Below, one piece after another: positions 55,936 to 64,000 of a stretch of DNA of 64,000 bases. Under the pieces are notes generated by a model. That model did no database searches. It was not told where the DNA came from and saw nothing but the letters and a program-made list of their open reading frames with translations. A program made the translations under genes and the position numbers. Within the stretch, counting starts at the first letter, position 1. Every line of letters starts with the position of its first letter. The DNA is from Roseiarcus sp963737365 (GTDB lineage: Bacteria > Pseudomonadota > Alphaproteobacteria > Rhizobiales > Beijerinckiaceae): NCBI GenBank assembly GCA_963737365.1, contig CAVTSD010000006.1, positions 62,001 to 126,000 of the forward strand, read 5' to 3'.

Positions 55936-56592
55936 TCAAAATTGACTTGTCGCCAATGACCACCGCCTCATTTCCTCGCGCGTAAGCACGTGAACAGTGT
56001 CGGGAGGCAATGATTCCGCTCTCAACACAAGCGCAGGGTCAACGCCCATTCGTCGCGCGTAGCGCCCAAGAACGGCGACCATCGGTGCGTCAGCGAAGCT
56101 GCGCTGCACATGCGGTCCGAAAAGGCCGCCGGCGTCATTCTCGACAATCGACATTCGATGCAGCCCGACCTCGCTCCCAGGAGGTGCGACACGACGCACG
56201 GCGCCCATGAGCGCGTAGACGCAGGCCGAAAGACATTCGCCAACGTATGGCCCCGGATCACCATCTGCATCGAACCGTCCAACGACGCCCGCGATATGCA
56301 GTCCCCGCAGAATATGACCAAAGACCATGGAGGCTACGACATTGCCGCCGCGGGAGTTGAAAAAAACGATGCGTCGAAGCCTGGAGTCCGAACTCCCGGA
56401 CTTGAGAAAATTCACGAAGGCCTGAGGCGTCTGAGCCTCGATCACGCCGTCAGCCACGATGACATCGGGACAATGTCGGCCGCATTCGTGAGATTCAAGC
56501 GGCGCCACATGGAAGCTCATCGAGGGACCGTGACTTTGGGCCACGGCCGGCGTGACCCCGGCCCCCACGAGAGTTATCACTACGGCAAGCAC
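55936..56592 (-). CDS. Secreted COG3904-type protein with a ClpP/crotonase-like fold
   Basis: About 219 residues from GTG 56592; the open frame runs on into tRNA-Val, which cannot be coding. The N-terminus (VLAVVITLVGAGVTPAVAQ) looks like a weak signal peptide with no basic residues, so the start is doubtful. The core shows FFNSRGGNVVASMVFGHILR and GECLSACVYALMGAVRRVAP, where the Ser-Ala-Cys turn matches the nucleophile region of ClpP-like folds in the COG3904 periplasmic proteins of Hyphomicrobiales. It lies between two tRNA genes. Function unknown. Confidence 0.7.
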   Translation of the reverse strand: MLAVVITLVGAGVTPAVAQSHGPSMSFHVAPLESHECGRHCPDVIVADGVIEAQTPQAFVNFLKSGSSDSRLRRIVFFNSRGGNVVASMVFGHILRGLHIAGVVGRFDADGDPGPYVGECLSACVYALMGAVRRVAPPGSEVGLHRMSIVENDAGGLFGPHVQRSFADAPMVAVLGRYARRMGVDPALVLRAESLPPDTVHVLTREEMRRWSLATSQF

Positions 56593-56615
56593 ACAGAAGC
56601 CAAACGAACCGAAAA

Positions 56616-56691
56616 TGGTGGGCGGTGACGGGCTCGAACCGCCGACCCTCTCGGTGTAAACGAGATGCTCTGCCAACTGAGCTAACCGCCC
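56616..56691 (-). tRNA. tRNA-Val (anticodon TAC)
   Basis: 76 nt with encoded CCA. Acceptor stem GGGCGGT/ACCGCCC, discriminator A. The anticodon stem TCTCG/CGAGA encloses loop TTTACAC, giving TAC. D-arm AGCTCAGTTGGCAGAGC is canonical. Confidence 0.96.
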
Positions 56692-56841
56692 TTGCCGCCG
56701 CCGGTCGCGTCGTCCGGCGGCTGCAGGATAACAGTCCCGCTGCTGCCTCGCCAGGCGCCTATAGGTACCAAGCGTGAAAAAGCGACCGGCAAGGGGTGTA
56801 GGAGCTCAAGCCCCGCAGGAAATCTGCAGCATTTGTTCTAT

Positions 56842-57132
56842 TTATTTCTTTGCCGACTTTTTATTGAGGCTCGCTTTGAGCGCTGCGCCGGGCTTAAAGC
56901 GGGCGTTTCTCGAGGCTGCAATCTTGATTTCTTTTCCGGTCGCGGGATTGCGCCCCTTGCCCGCGGCGCGCTCACGCACTGAGAAGGTGCCAAATCCCAC
57001 AAGCCGCACTTCTTCGCCCTTCTTCAAAGTATCGGCGATGCCCTCCAGGACGGCCTCAAGCGCCGCGGCGGCGGAAACCTTCGTCAATTCCGCTTCCGTC
57101 GCGATATGATCGACGAGCTCAAGCTTGTTCAT
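56842..57132 (-). CDS. hupB: DNA-binding protein HU
   Basis: 96 residues from ATG 57132, placed by the GGAGAGG site; the open frame extends 66 bp upstream without homology. A small histone-like dimer that bends and compacts DNA. The helical start MNKLELVDHIATEAELTK, the GFGTFSVRERAAGKGRNPATG strand with the proline-tipped DNA-binding arm, and a Lys-rich end are all present. Two terminators upstream separate it from lon, so it has its own promoter. Confidence 0.95.
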   Translation of the reverse strand: MNKLELVDHIATEAELTKVSAAAALEAVLEGIADTLKKGEEVRLVGFGTFSVRERAAGKGRNPATGKEIKIAASRNARFKPGAALKASLNKKSAKK

Positions 57133-57352
57133 TATAGCCTCTCCGTTCGACTGCGGCGCTCGGTGTTCGACGCCCATTATGAAGTTCGGCGCCTTCAACG
57201 CCGCTGTAAACGGCGCCTCGTCGCCGCCGCGCTCTCATACCCGTTCGTCCCCTCGAAGGCGCTTAGTTCCATCCTAGGCGAATCGACAGTAGAGTTCGCC
57301 ACATAGCTCGCCGTTTCGTTCAAGGAACGCAAGCGTTCGGCGGGATCAAATG

Positions 57353-57377
57353 AGAAAAAAGAGCCTAAAACTAGGCT
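57353..57377 (-). terminator. Second terminator downstream of lon
   Basis: Minus-strand stem AGCCTA/TAGGCT with loop GTTT, followed by CTTTTTTC. It is a short (6-bp) stem but has a good U-run, placed right after the stronger terminator as a back-up. Confidence 0.65.
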
Positions 57378-57385
57378 AAAGGCGC

Positions 57386-57418
57386 GAAAAAGCCGCGAAT
57401 TCCGGAGAATTCGCGGCT
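57386..57418 (-). terminator. Rho-independent terminator of lon
   Basis: A perfect 12-bp stem (AGCCGCGAATTC / GAATTCGCGGCT) with a TCCG loop on the minus strand, followed by TTTTT. It starts 59 bp after the lon stop and isolates lon from hupB. Confidence 0.92.
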
Positions 57419-57476
57419 ATCTCACCAAACCGTCCTCCGCGGCGCGGAAAATAGGTCGGTGGCGACTGGTCCGCTT

Positions 57477-59897
57477 TCAATGCGCCACGAGACCCTTTCC
57501 GTCGTCTTCCGGTTGTCCCGAAGGCGGTGGCGTGGCTACCCCCTCCTCCCATACGATCGGAGTCGGCCGACGAATAAGAGCGTGCGCGAGCACCTCCTCC
57601 ATTCGGGAAACGGGCACGATTTCAAGACCGTTTTTGACTGAGTTCGGGATCTCGGCTAAGTCCTTAACGTTATCCTCCGGTATCAGGACTTTCTTGATAC
57701 CGCCTCTTAGCGCCGCCAATAACTTCTCCTTGAGTCCCCCGATCGGAAGAACTCGCCCTCTCAGGGTGACCTCGCCAGTCATCGCGATGTCGCGCCGCAC
57801 CGGGATGCCAGTAAGCATCGAGACGATAACAGTCGCCATTCCAACACCCGCGGAAGGCCCATCCTTCGGCGTTGCGCCCTCGGGTACGTGCACATGGATA
57901 TCGCGCCTATCGAACAATGGCGGCTCAATTCCAAAATCGACCGCACGGGAACGCACATAGGACGCCGCGGCCGAAATTGACTCTTTCATGACATCCTTGA
58001 GATTCCCGGTCACCGTCATGCGACCTTTGCCCGGCATCATGACGCCCTCGATCGTAAGCAATTCGCCGCCAACCTCGGTCCAAGCCAGTCCGGTCACGAG
58101 TCCGACCTGATCATCCGCCTCGATCTCGCCGTAGCGGAATTTGGGCGGCCCGAGGAACTCAGCGACATTCTCGCCGTTAACCATTATGACCTTACTCTTT
58201 CGGATAAGAATCTCCTTCACTGCCTTGCGGGCAAGGTTGGAAATCTCACGCTCAAGGTTGCGAACGCCAGCTTCACGGGTATAGCGGCGAATCAGTTCCG
58301 TGATGGCGCTGTCCTCGACGACCCATTCCTTGGCGTCGAGTCCGTGCTTACTCATCGAATTGGGCAAAAGGTGCCGCTTGGCGATCTCCAGCTTCTCGTC
58401 TTCCGTATAGCCGGCGATACGAATGATCTCCATCCGGTCCATGAGAGCGGGCGGAATGTTGAGAGTATTGGCCGTGGTGACGAACATGACACCGGACAGG
58501 TCGTAGTCGACTTCAAGATAATGGTCATTGAACGTCGAGTTCTGTTCGGGATCGAGCACTTCAAGCAAGGCCGAGGACGGATCGCCGCGAAAATCCATGC
58601 CCATCTTATCGATCTCGTCGAGCAGGAAGAGCGGATTCGATGTCTTGGCCTTACGCATCGACTGGATAACCTTGCCCGGCATGGAACCGATGTAGGTGCG
58701 CCGATGTCCGCGAATTTCCGCCTCATCGCGCACGCCACCAAGCGACATGCGAACGAATTCCCTGCCCGTCGCCTTGGCGATGGACTTGCCGAGCGAGGTC
58801 TTTCCCACGCCCGGCGGACCGACGAGACACAAGATCGGCCCGGTCAGTTTGTTGGCGCGCTGCTGTACGGCGAGATACTCGACAATACGCTCTTTGACTT
58901 TGTCCAAGCCGAAGTGATCTGTGTCCAAAACCGATTGCGCGGTCGGAAGGTCCTTCTTGATTTTCGACCGCTTTTGCCAAGGGATCGAGAGTAGCCAATC
59001 AAGATAGTTGCGTACAACCGTCGCCTCGGCCGACATAGGCGACATCTGCCGCAACTTCTTGACCTCGGCGAGCGCCTTCTCCCGCGCTTCCTTGGTGAGT
59101 CTTGTCGATTTGATACGCTCTTCGAGCTCGGACATCTCGTCCTTGCCGTCCTCGTCGCCGAGCTCTTTCTGGATCGCCTTCATCTGCTCGTTAAGATAAT
59201 ACTCTCGTTGAGTCTTCTCCATCTGTCGCTTGACGCGCGTGCGGATGCGCTTCTCAACTTGAAGAACCGAAATTTCGCTCTCCATCAGCGCGAGGCACTT
59301 CTCGAAGCGCTTTGAGATGGAGCGCATTTCCAGAATAGCCTGCTTGTCTGAAAGCTTGACAGCGAGATGGGAAGCAATGGTGTCAGAGAGTTTGCCGTAG
59401 TCATCAATCTGATTGACAGCGGTCACGACCTCTGGCGAGATCTTCTTGTTGAGCTTCACGTAGCTTTCGAACTCGGACACAACTGAGCGCGACAGGGCTT
59501 CAGCCTCGATCTTATCGATCGGCTCATCCGCGATCGCCAGGGCCTCAGCCTGAAAAAAACCGTCGCCAGACACGAAACGCGTCACCTGGGCGCGCGTCGA
59601 ACCTTCAACAAGCACCTTAACCGTACCATCGGGTAACTTGAGCAACTGCAGTACGCTAGCTAGGGTACCAGCAGAGAAAATGGCGTCGGGCGCCGGGTCG
59701 TCGTCGGAAGCGTTTTTCTGAGTCGCAAGCAGGATTGGCTTGTCGGACTTCATAACCTCTTCGAGCGCACGAATCGACTTTTCGCGCCCGACGAATAGTG
59801 GAACGATCATATGTGGAAACACGACGATATCGCGCAATGGAAGTACGGGATAGACGTCGAGCGTCCCGGGGACGATTGACTTATGTTGGTTGGTCAT
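57477..59897 (-). CDS. lon: ATP-dependent Lon protease
   Basis: 806 residues from ATG 59897, chosen because AGGA lies five bases upstream; a second ATG six bases earlier lacks spacing, and the long upstream frame is non-conserved. Domains: N-terminal substrate-recognition domain (about 10-210), AAA+ domain with GPPGVGKTS near residue 360 and the following Walker B, and the C-terminal protease with the catalytic serine in KDGPSAG near residue 677 and the lysine about 43 further on. It degrades misfolded and regulatory proteins. The upstream region holds a heat-shock-type promoter. Confidence 0.96.
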   Translation of the reverse strand: MTNQHKSIVPGTLDVYPVLPLRDIVVFPHMIVPLFVGREKSIRALEEVMKSDKPILLATQKNASDDDPAPDAIFSAGTLASVLQLLKLPDGTVKVLVEGSTRAQVTRFVSGDGFFQAEALAIADEPIDKIEAEALSRSVVSEFESYVKLNKKISPEVVTAVNQIDDYGKLSDTIASHLAVKLSDKQAILEMRSISKRFEKCLALMESEISVLQVEKRIRTRVKRQMEKTQREYYLNEQMKAIQKELGDEDGKDEMSELEERIKSTRLTKEAREKALAEVKKLRQMSPMSAEATVVRNYLDWLLSIPWQKRSKIKKDLPTAQSVLDTDHFGLDKVKERIVEYLAVQQRANKLTGPILCLVGPPGVGKTSLGKSIAKATGREFVRMSLGGVRDEAEIRGHRRTYIGSMPGKVIQSMRKAKTSNPLFLLDEIDKMGMDFRGDPSSALLEVLDPEQNSTFNDHYLEVDYDLSGVMFVTTANTLNIPPALMDRMEIIRIAGYTEDEKLEIAKRHLLPNSMSKHGLDAKEWVVEDSAITELIRRYTREAGVRNLEREISNLARKAVKEILIRKSKVIMVNGENVAEFLGPPKFRYGEIEADDQVGLVTGLAWTEVGGELLTIEGVMMPGKGRMTVTGNLKDVMKESISAAASYVRSRAVDFGIEPPLFDRRDIHVHVPEGATPKDGPSAGVGMATVIVSMLTGIPVRRDIAMTGEVTLRGRVLPIGGLKEKLLAALRGGIKKVLIPEDNVKDLAEIPNSVKNGLEIVPVSRMEEVLAHALIRRPTPIVWEEGVATPPPSGQPEDDGKGLVAH

Positions 59898-60060
59898 GGC
59901 CATCCTGAACTTCGCGAGCCGACCCGTGGGTCCGCTCCGCTTTTTTTGTTTACAGACCTTCGACGAAGCCCGTCTCGAAACAACGAATTCTGAGCCAGAC
60001 CCCGCCGGTTTCACGCATCGAACTTTGCGCCTGAACAATCTGGGGAATCAATATCTAGGT

Positions 60061-60093
60061 CAAAACATGGGCCGGCTGCGCACGACTTTCAAG
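60061..60093 (-). promoter_or_regulatory. Putative RpoH (sigma-32) heat-shock promoter of lon
   Basis: On the minus strand CTTGAAA is followed after 14 bases by GCCCATGT, close to the heat-shock consensus CTTGAAA-(13-17 nt)-CCCCATNT with one mismatch. It lies about 165 bp before the lon start, in the gap between clpX and lon. Known heat-shock control of lon in proteobacteria fits. Confidence 0.7.
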
Positions 60094-60116
60094 CCGAGCG
60101 CAACTACGAAGCAGAA

Positions 60117-61370
<1,254 letters not shown>

Positions 61371-61618
61371 AGCTTTTCTCCATTTAGGCCGCTCCCGCCG
61401 AAGCGAGTCGTCAAACGCTTGACCGAGCAGCCTAACCAAACCACCCTAACGAAACGTAGCCTTCGGGCTGCTTCGTGCTTAGCCTGACCCCACAGGGCGG
61501 GCCAGGCAGGGATTCGACAAGCAGCCATCAAAATGTACGCAAAATCAAGGCCACGTCGCAAAATTTCCCGCCTTCGAAGCCAAAGCCCAAAAAAGACCTC
61601 GACTTGGCAGGGCGCCGC

Positions 61619-62254
61619 CTAGGCCTTTACCTCTTCCAACTCGACCGCCCGCTTAGTTGTCACTTCATCGACGAGCCCGAAAGCCTTCGCCTCCTCCGCC
61701 GACATAAAATGATCGCGATCCAGAGTTCTTTCAATAGCTTCGTAGGATTGACCGGTGTGATGGACATAGATCTCGTTCAGTCGGCGCTTGACCTTGAGAA
61801 TATCCTCAGCATGCCGCTGGATATCAGATGCCTGCCCTTGGAAGCCGCCGGACGGCTGATGAACCATGATCCGCGAATTTGGCAGCGCGAACCGCGAACC
61901 CTTCTCGCCCGCGGCGAGTAGAAGCGAACCCATTGACGCCGCTTGACCAATGCACATCGTCGTCACTTTCGGACGTATAAACTGCATTGTATCGTAGATA
62001 GAGAGCCCTGCTGTAACAACCCCGCCTGGAGAATTCACGTAAAGAGCGATTTCCTTTTTCGGATTGTCAGCCTCTAAAAACAGGAGCTGAGCGACGATCA
62101 GCGAAGCCGATACGTCATCGACTGGACCGACCATGAAAACGATGCGTTCGCGCAAAAGTCGTGAGAAAATATCAAACGAACGCTCGCCCCGAGCCGACTG
62201 CTCGATAACGATCGGCACGAGATTGTTGGTGTAGTAGTCGACGAGGTCGCGCAT
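61619..62254 (-). CDS. clpP: ClpP serine protease subunit
   Basis: 211 residues. The catalytic triad is visible: Ser107 in GQAASMGS, His132 in MVHQP and Asp181 in LDRDHF. N-terminal axial loop region VPIVIEQSARGERSFDIFSR is normal. It forms the proteolytic chamber used by ClpX. Downstream of tig and upstream of clpX, the standard tig-clpP-clpX order. Confidence 0.97.
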   Translation of the reverse strand: MRDLVDYYTNNLVPIVIEQSARGERSFDIFSRLLRERIVFMVGPVDDVSASLIVAQLLFLEADNPKKEIALYVNSPGGVVTAGLSIYDTMQFIRPKVTTMCIGQAASMGSLLLAAGEKGSRFALPNSRIMVHQPSGGFQGQASDIQRHAEDILKVKRRLNEIYVHHTGQSYEAIERTLDRDHFMSAEEAKAFGLVDEVTTKRAVELEEVKA

Positions 62255-62325
62255 TAGAGTCCTTTTTTTACCGGAACTATCGAGGCTCAGCCGTAAGCTC
62301 GATCACAACATAGGCGCCCGAAGCC

Positions 62326-62362
62326 GTCCGGAAAAGAGGAACCCGGTTCCCGGTTTCCGGAC
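62326..62362. repeat. Inverted repeat between clpP and tig
   Basis: GTCCGGAAA and TTTCCGGAC form a 9-bp stem with an inner GGAAC/GTTCC mini-stem, beside the tig stop codon. There is no T-run on the minus strand, so it is more likely an mRNA-stability or attenuating hairpin than a full terminator. Confidence 0.55.
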
Positions 62363-62364
62363 TC

Positions 62365-63735
62365 TTAATCCTGCGGCACGCTCGCCAACTCATCATCCAC
62401 CGGCTTGAGCAGCTCCTCCCTGGCTACTTTCCGCTCTTCGACCTTAGCGAGGCGCAGGATATGGTCGACAACCTTCTCTTCGTAAATCGGGGCCCGTAGC
62501 TCGGCTAGCGCTTGGCTGTTGTTGCGATAGAAATCCCAGACTTGTTTTTCCTGGCCTGGAAACGACCGCGCTCGCGCGACGAGGGCTTGAGTCATCTCCT
62601 CGTCCGAGACTTTAACCTCCGCCCTTGTCCCAACCTCGGCCAGGAGAAGCCCCAGGCGCACGCGGCGCTCGGCGATCTTACGATAGTCGGCCTGCGCCGC
62701 CTCTTCGGTGGTGTTCTCATCGGCGAAAGCACGCCCCGAGGCCTGCTGTTCGCGGGTCACTTGCTCCCAGATAGAGCTGAACTCCTGAGTGACCAGCCCC
62801 TCCGGCAATTCGAACGAATAGAGCCGGTCGAGCCGGTCGAGGAGCTCCCGCTTCAGTTTTTCGCGCGAAACGCGCGCATACTCGGTGGCGATCCGATCGC
62901 CGATCGTCTCCTTGAGCTTGTCGAGATTTTCGGAGCCGAGGCTTTTGGCAAATTCATCGTCGATGGCGACCGGGTCGGGCGCCGCGACGGCCTTCACCGT
63001 CACGTCGAAGTCGGCGCTCTTCCCCGCGAGCGCGCGAGCGGCGTAAGCTTCCGGAAAAGTGGCCCGAACGTTGCGCTTGTCGCCCACGACGACACCGACG
63101 AGTTGGTCCTCGAACCCCGGTAGGAAGGTGTTCGAGCCGAGCGCGACCTGGACATCTCTGCCTTCGCCGCCCTCGAAGGGCACGCCATCAATCGTTCCGT
63201 CGAAATCGATTGTGATGCGGTCGTGGACCTCGGCCGTCGCGCCTGCCGGCTTGTCGCTGTAGGCGCGGCGTTCCTCGGCCAAGCGATCGAGCGCGGTTTC
63301 GACGTCTGATGGCGCGACGTCGGCGGTCAGTCGCTCGAGCGAGATTTGCGAGAAATCGCCAATCTCGAACACCGGCAGCACTTCGAGCGCGACCTTGAAG
63401 TTGAGGTCGCCACGGGCCTCAAGGGCAGCGTCAATGGTCGCTTGATCGGTTGGAAGCTCGACTTTCGGCTCGCGGGCGAGTCGGAGGTGGTTGTCGTCGA
63501 TAATCTTCTTATTGGCGCTCGCGATGGCTTCCTGCACCACATCGGCCATCACCGATTTGCCGTACACCTTGCGCAGATGCTCGACCGGCACCTTGCCGGG
63601 TCGAAATCCGTTGATGCGGACCTTTGACTTCAAATCCGCCAACTGCCCATTGAGCTTGGCCGCCAGGTCGCTTGCCGGCAATGAAATGTCGTATTCCCGC
63701 TTAAGTCCCTGGCTAAGCGTCTCGGTAACTTGCAT
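62365..63735 (-). CDS. tig: Trigger factor (ribosome-associated chaperone)
   Basis: 456 residues from ATG 63735, where the conserved MQVTETLSQGLKREYDI begins; the open frame continues back into tRNA-Leu and is rejected there. It has an N-terminal ribosome-binding domain (about 1-115) with the signature region GFRPGKVP, then an FKBP-type peptidyl-prolyl isomerase domain (about 160-245) and a long helical C-terminal chaperone part. It acts first on nascent chains at the ribosome exit. Confidence 0.96.
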   Translation of the reverse strand: MQVTETLSQGLKREYDISLPASDLAAKLNGQLADLKSKVRINGFRPGKVPVEHLRKVYGKSVMADVVQEAIASANKKIIDDNHLRLAREPKVELPTDQATIDAALEARGDLNFKVALEVLPVFEIGDFSQISLERLTADVAPSDVETALDRLAEERRAYSDKPAGATAEVHDRITIDFDGTIDGVPFEGGEGRDVQVALGSNTFLPGFEDQLVGVVVGDKRNVRATFPEAYAARALAGKSADFDVTVKAVAAPDPVAIDDEFAKSLGSENLDKLKETIGDRIATEYARVSREKLKRELLDRLDRLYSFELPEGLVTQEFSSIWEQVTREQQASGRAFADENTTEEAAQADYRKIAERRVRLGLLLAEVGTRAEVKVSDEEMTQALVARARSFPGQEKQVWDFYRNNSQALAELRAPIYEEKVVDHILRLAKVEERKVAREELLKPVDDELASVPQD

Positions 63736-63837
63736 TTTGCGTTCCGCCTTATGGTCATCGCGGCCGGCAACCGCGACGGGCCGATACTTGCCGATCGACC
63801 GACCGTCAATTTGGCGCGTTTGCGGTCGCGAAGGAAA

Positions 63838-63922
63838 TGGTGCGGGCGGAGGGACTCGAACCCCCACGACTTTCGCCACCGGAACCTAAATCCGGCGCGT
63901 CTACCAGTTCCGCCACGCCCGC
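63838..63922 (-). tRNA. tRNA-Leu (anticodon TAG)
   Basis: 85 nt with encoded CCA and a long variable arm, as in class II tRNAs. Acceptor stem GCGGGCG/CGCCCGC, discriminator A. The anticodon stem CCGGA/TCCGG encloses loop TTTAGGT, giving TAG. It lies about 100 bp upstream of tig on the same strand. Confidence 0.95.
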
Positions 63923-64000
63923 CGCAAGCGCCGGCTTGACGAGGCCGATATGCTTTTGGCGCTCTATATCAGCTTGTTCGCTCCGCGCCATAAAAAAATA

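Noticed and set aside
56593..56676. N-terminal extension of the COG3904-type protein into tRNA-Val.
   Set aside because: The tRNA is certain, so codons within it are not plausible coding sequence.
59938..59955. T-run after a GACCC/GGGTC palindrome in the lon leader, as a plus-strand terminator.
   Set aside because: No plus-strand gene ends there, and the stem is only about five base pairs with bases intervening before the T-run.
63736..63991. Frames overlapping tRNA-Leu, including an upstream extension of trigger factor.
   Set aside because: They read through the tRNA; the trigger factor domain begins at ATG 63735.

Overview
The window reads as chromosome of an alphaproteobacterium of the order Hyphomicrobiales (Rhizobiales). 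The gene order tig / tRNA-Leu / clpP / clpX / lon / hupB / tRNA-Val / tRNA-Asp / nuoA-N / birA / rnj / mce is typical of that order, the DNA is GC-rich, and there is a giant protein of the Growth Pole Ring (GPR/RgsE) type known from polar-growing rhizobia. A Beijerinckiaceae- or Methylocystaceae-like member is my guess from general resemblance only. No phage, transposase, CRISPR array or integrase was seen.

Layout. 1-0.3 kb: the start of a polysaccharide flippase. 0.5-7.3 kb: a purine-type uptake unit, with a nucleobase/nucleoside deaminase facing a BMP-family ABC transporter (ATPase, two permeases, two tandem binding proteins). 7.3-13 kb: a membrane protein, a 25-residue hydrophobic peptide gene, a BLUF photoreceptor, an OprB-type porin, a ferredoxin / ferredoxin-NADP reductase pair and an Hpt phosphotransfer protein. 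13.2-20.2 kb: the GPR-like giant gene with about 15 tandem 44-residue repeats. 20.3-31 kb: malonyl-CoA synthetase, a class II aldolase-fold protein without its metal ligands, xanthine dehydrogenase (xdhA, xdhB, xdhC), thrS and small genes. 31-37.5 kb: mfd, sdhE, a YcaQ-type glycosylase, an EamA transporter and mce. 37.5-55.5 kb: rnj, birA and the full 14-subunit complex I operon, with a DUF3291 gene and a pentapeptide-repeat gene between nuoF and nuoG. 55.7-64 kb: three tRNAs, a secreted ClpP-like protein, hupB, lon, clpX, clpP and tig.

The deaminase, BMP transporter and xanthine dehydrogenase form a plausible purine import and catabolism set, about 20 kb apart. The nuo genes build NADH:quinone oxidoreductase, and tig-clpP-clpX-lon form a proteostasis block with a heat-shock-type promoter before lon.

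Two points deserve attention. First, five otherwise intact genes (gpr-like, mfd, eamA, birA, nuoF) each carry one extra base, and each extra base sits inside a GANTC site, the target of the alphaproteobacterial CcrM adenine methylase. This looks like a methylation-linked sequencing artefact rather than five pseudogenes. Second, a 60-bp element occurs twice in inverted orientation (9137-9196 and 30716-30775), ungapped and 45/60 identical by eye. Its shared reading frame encodes related peptides ending AQNRT, and it matches nothing I recognise.
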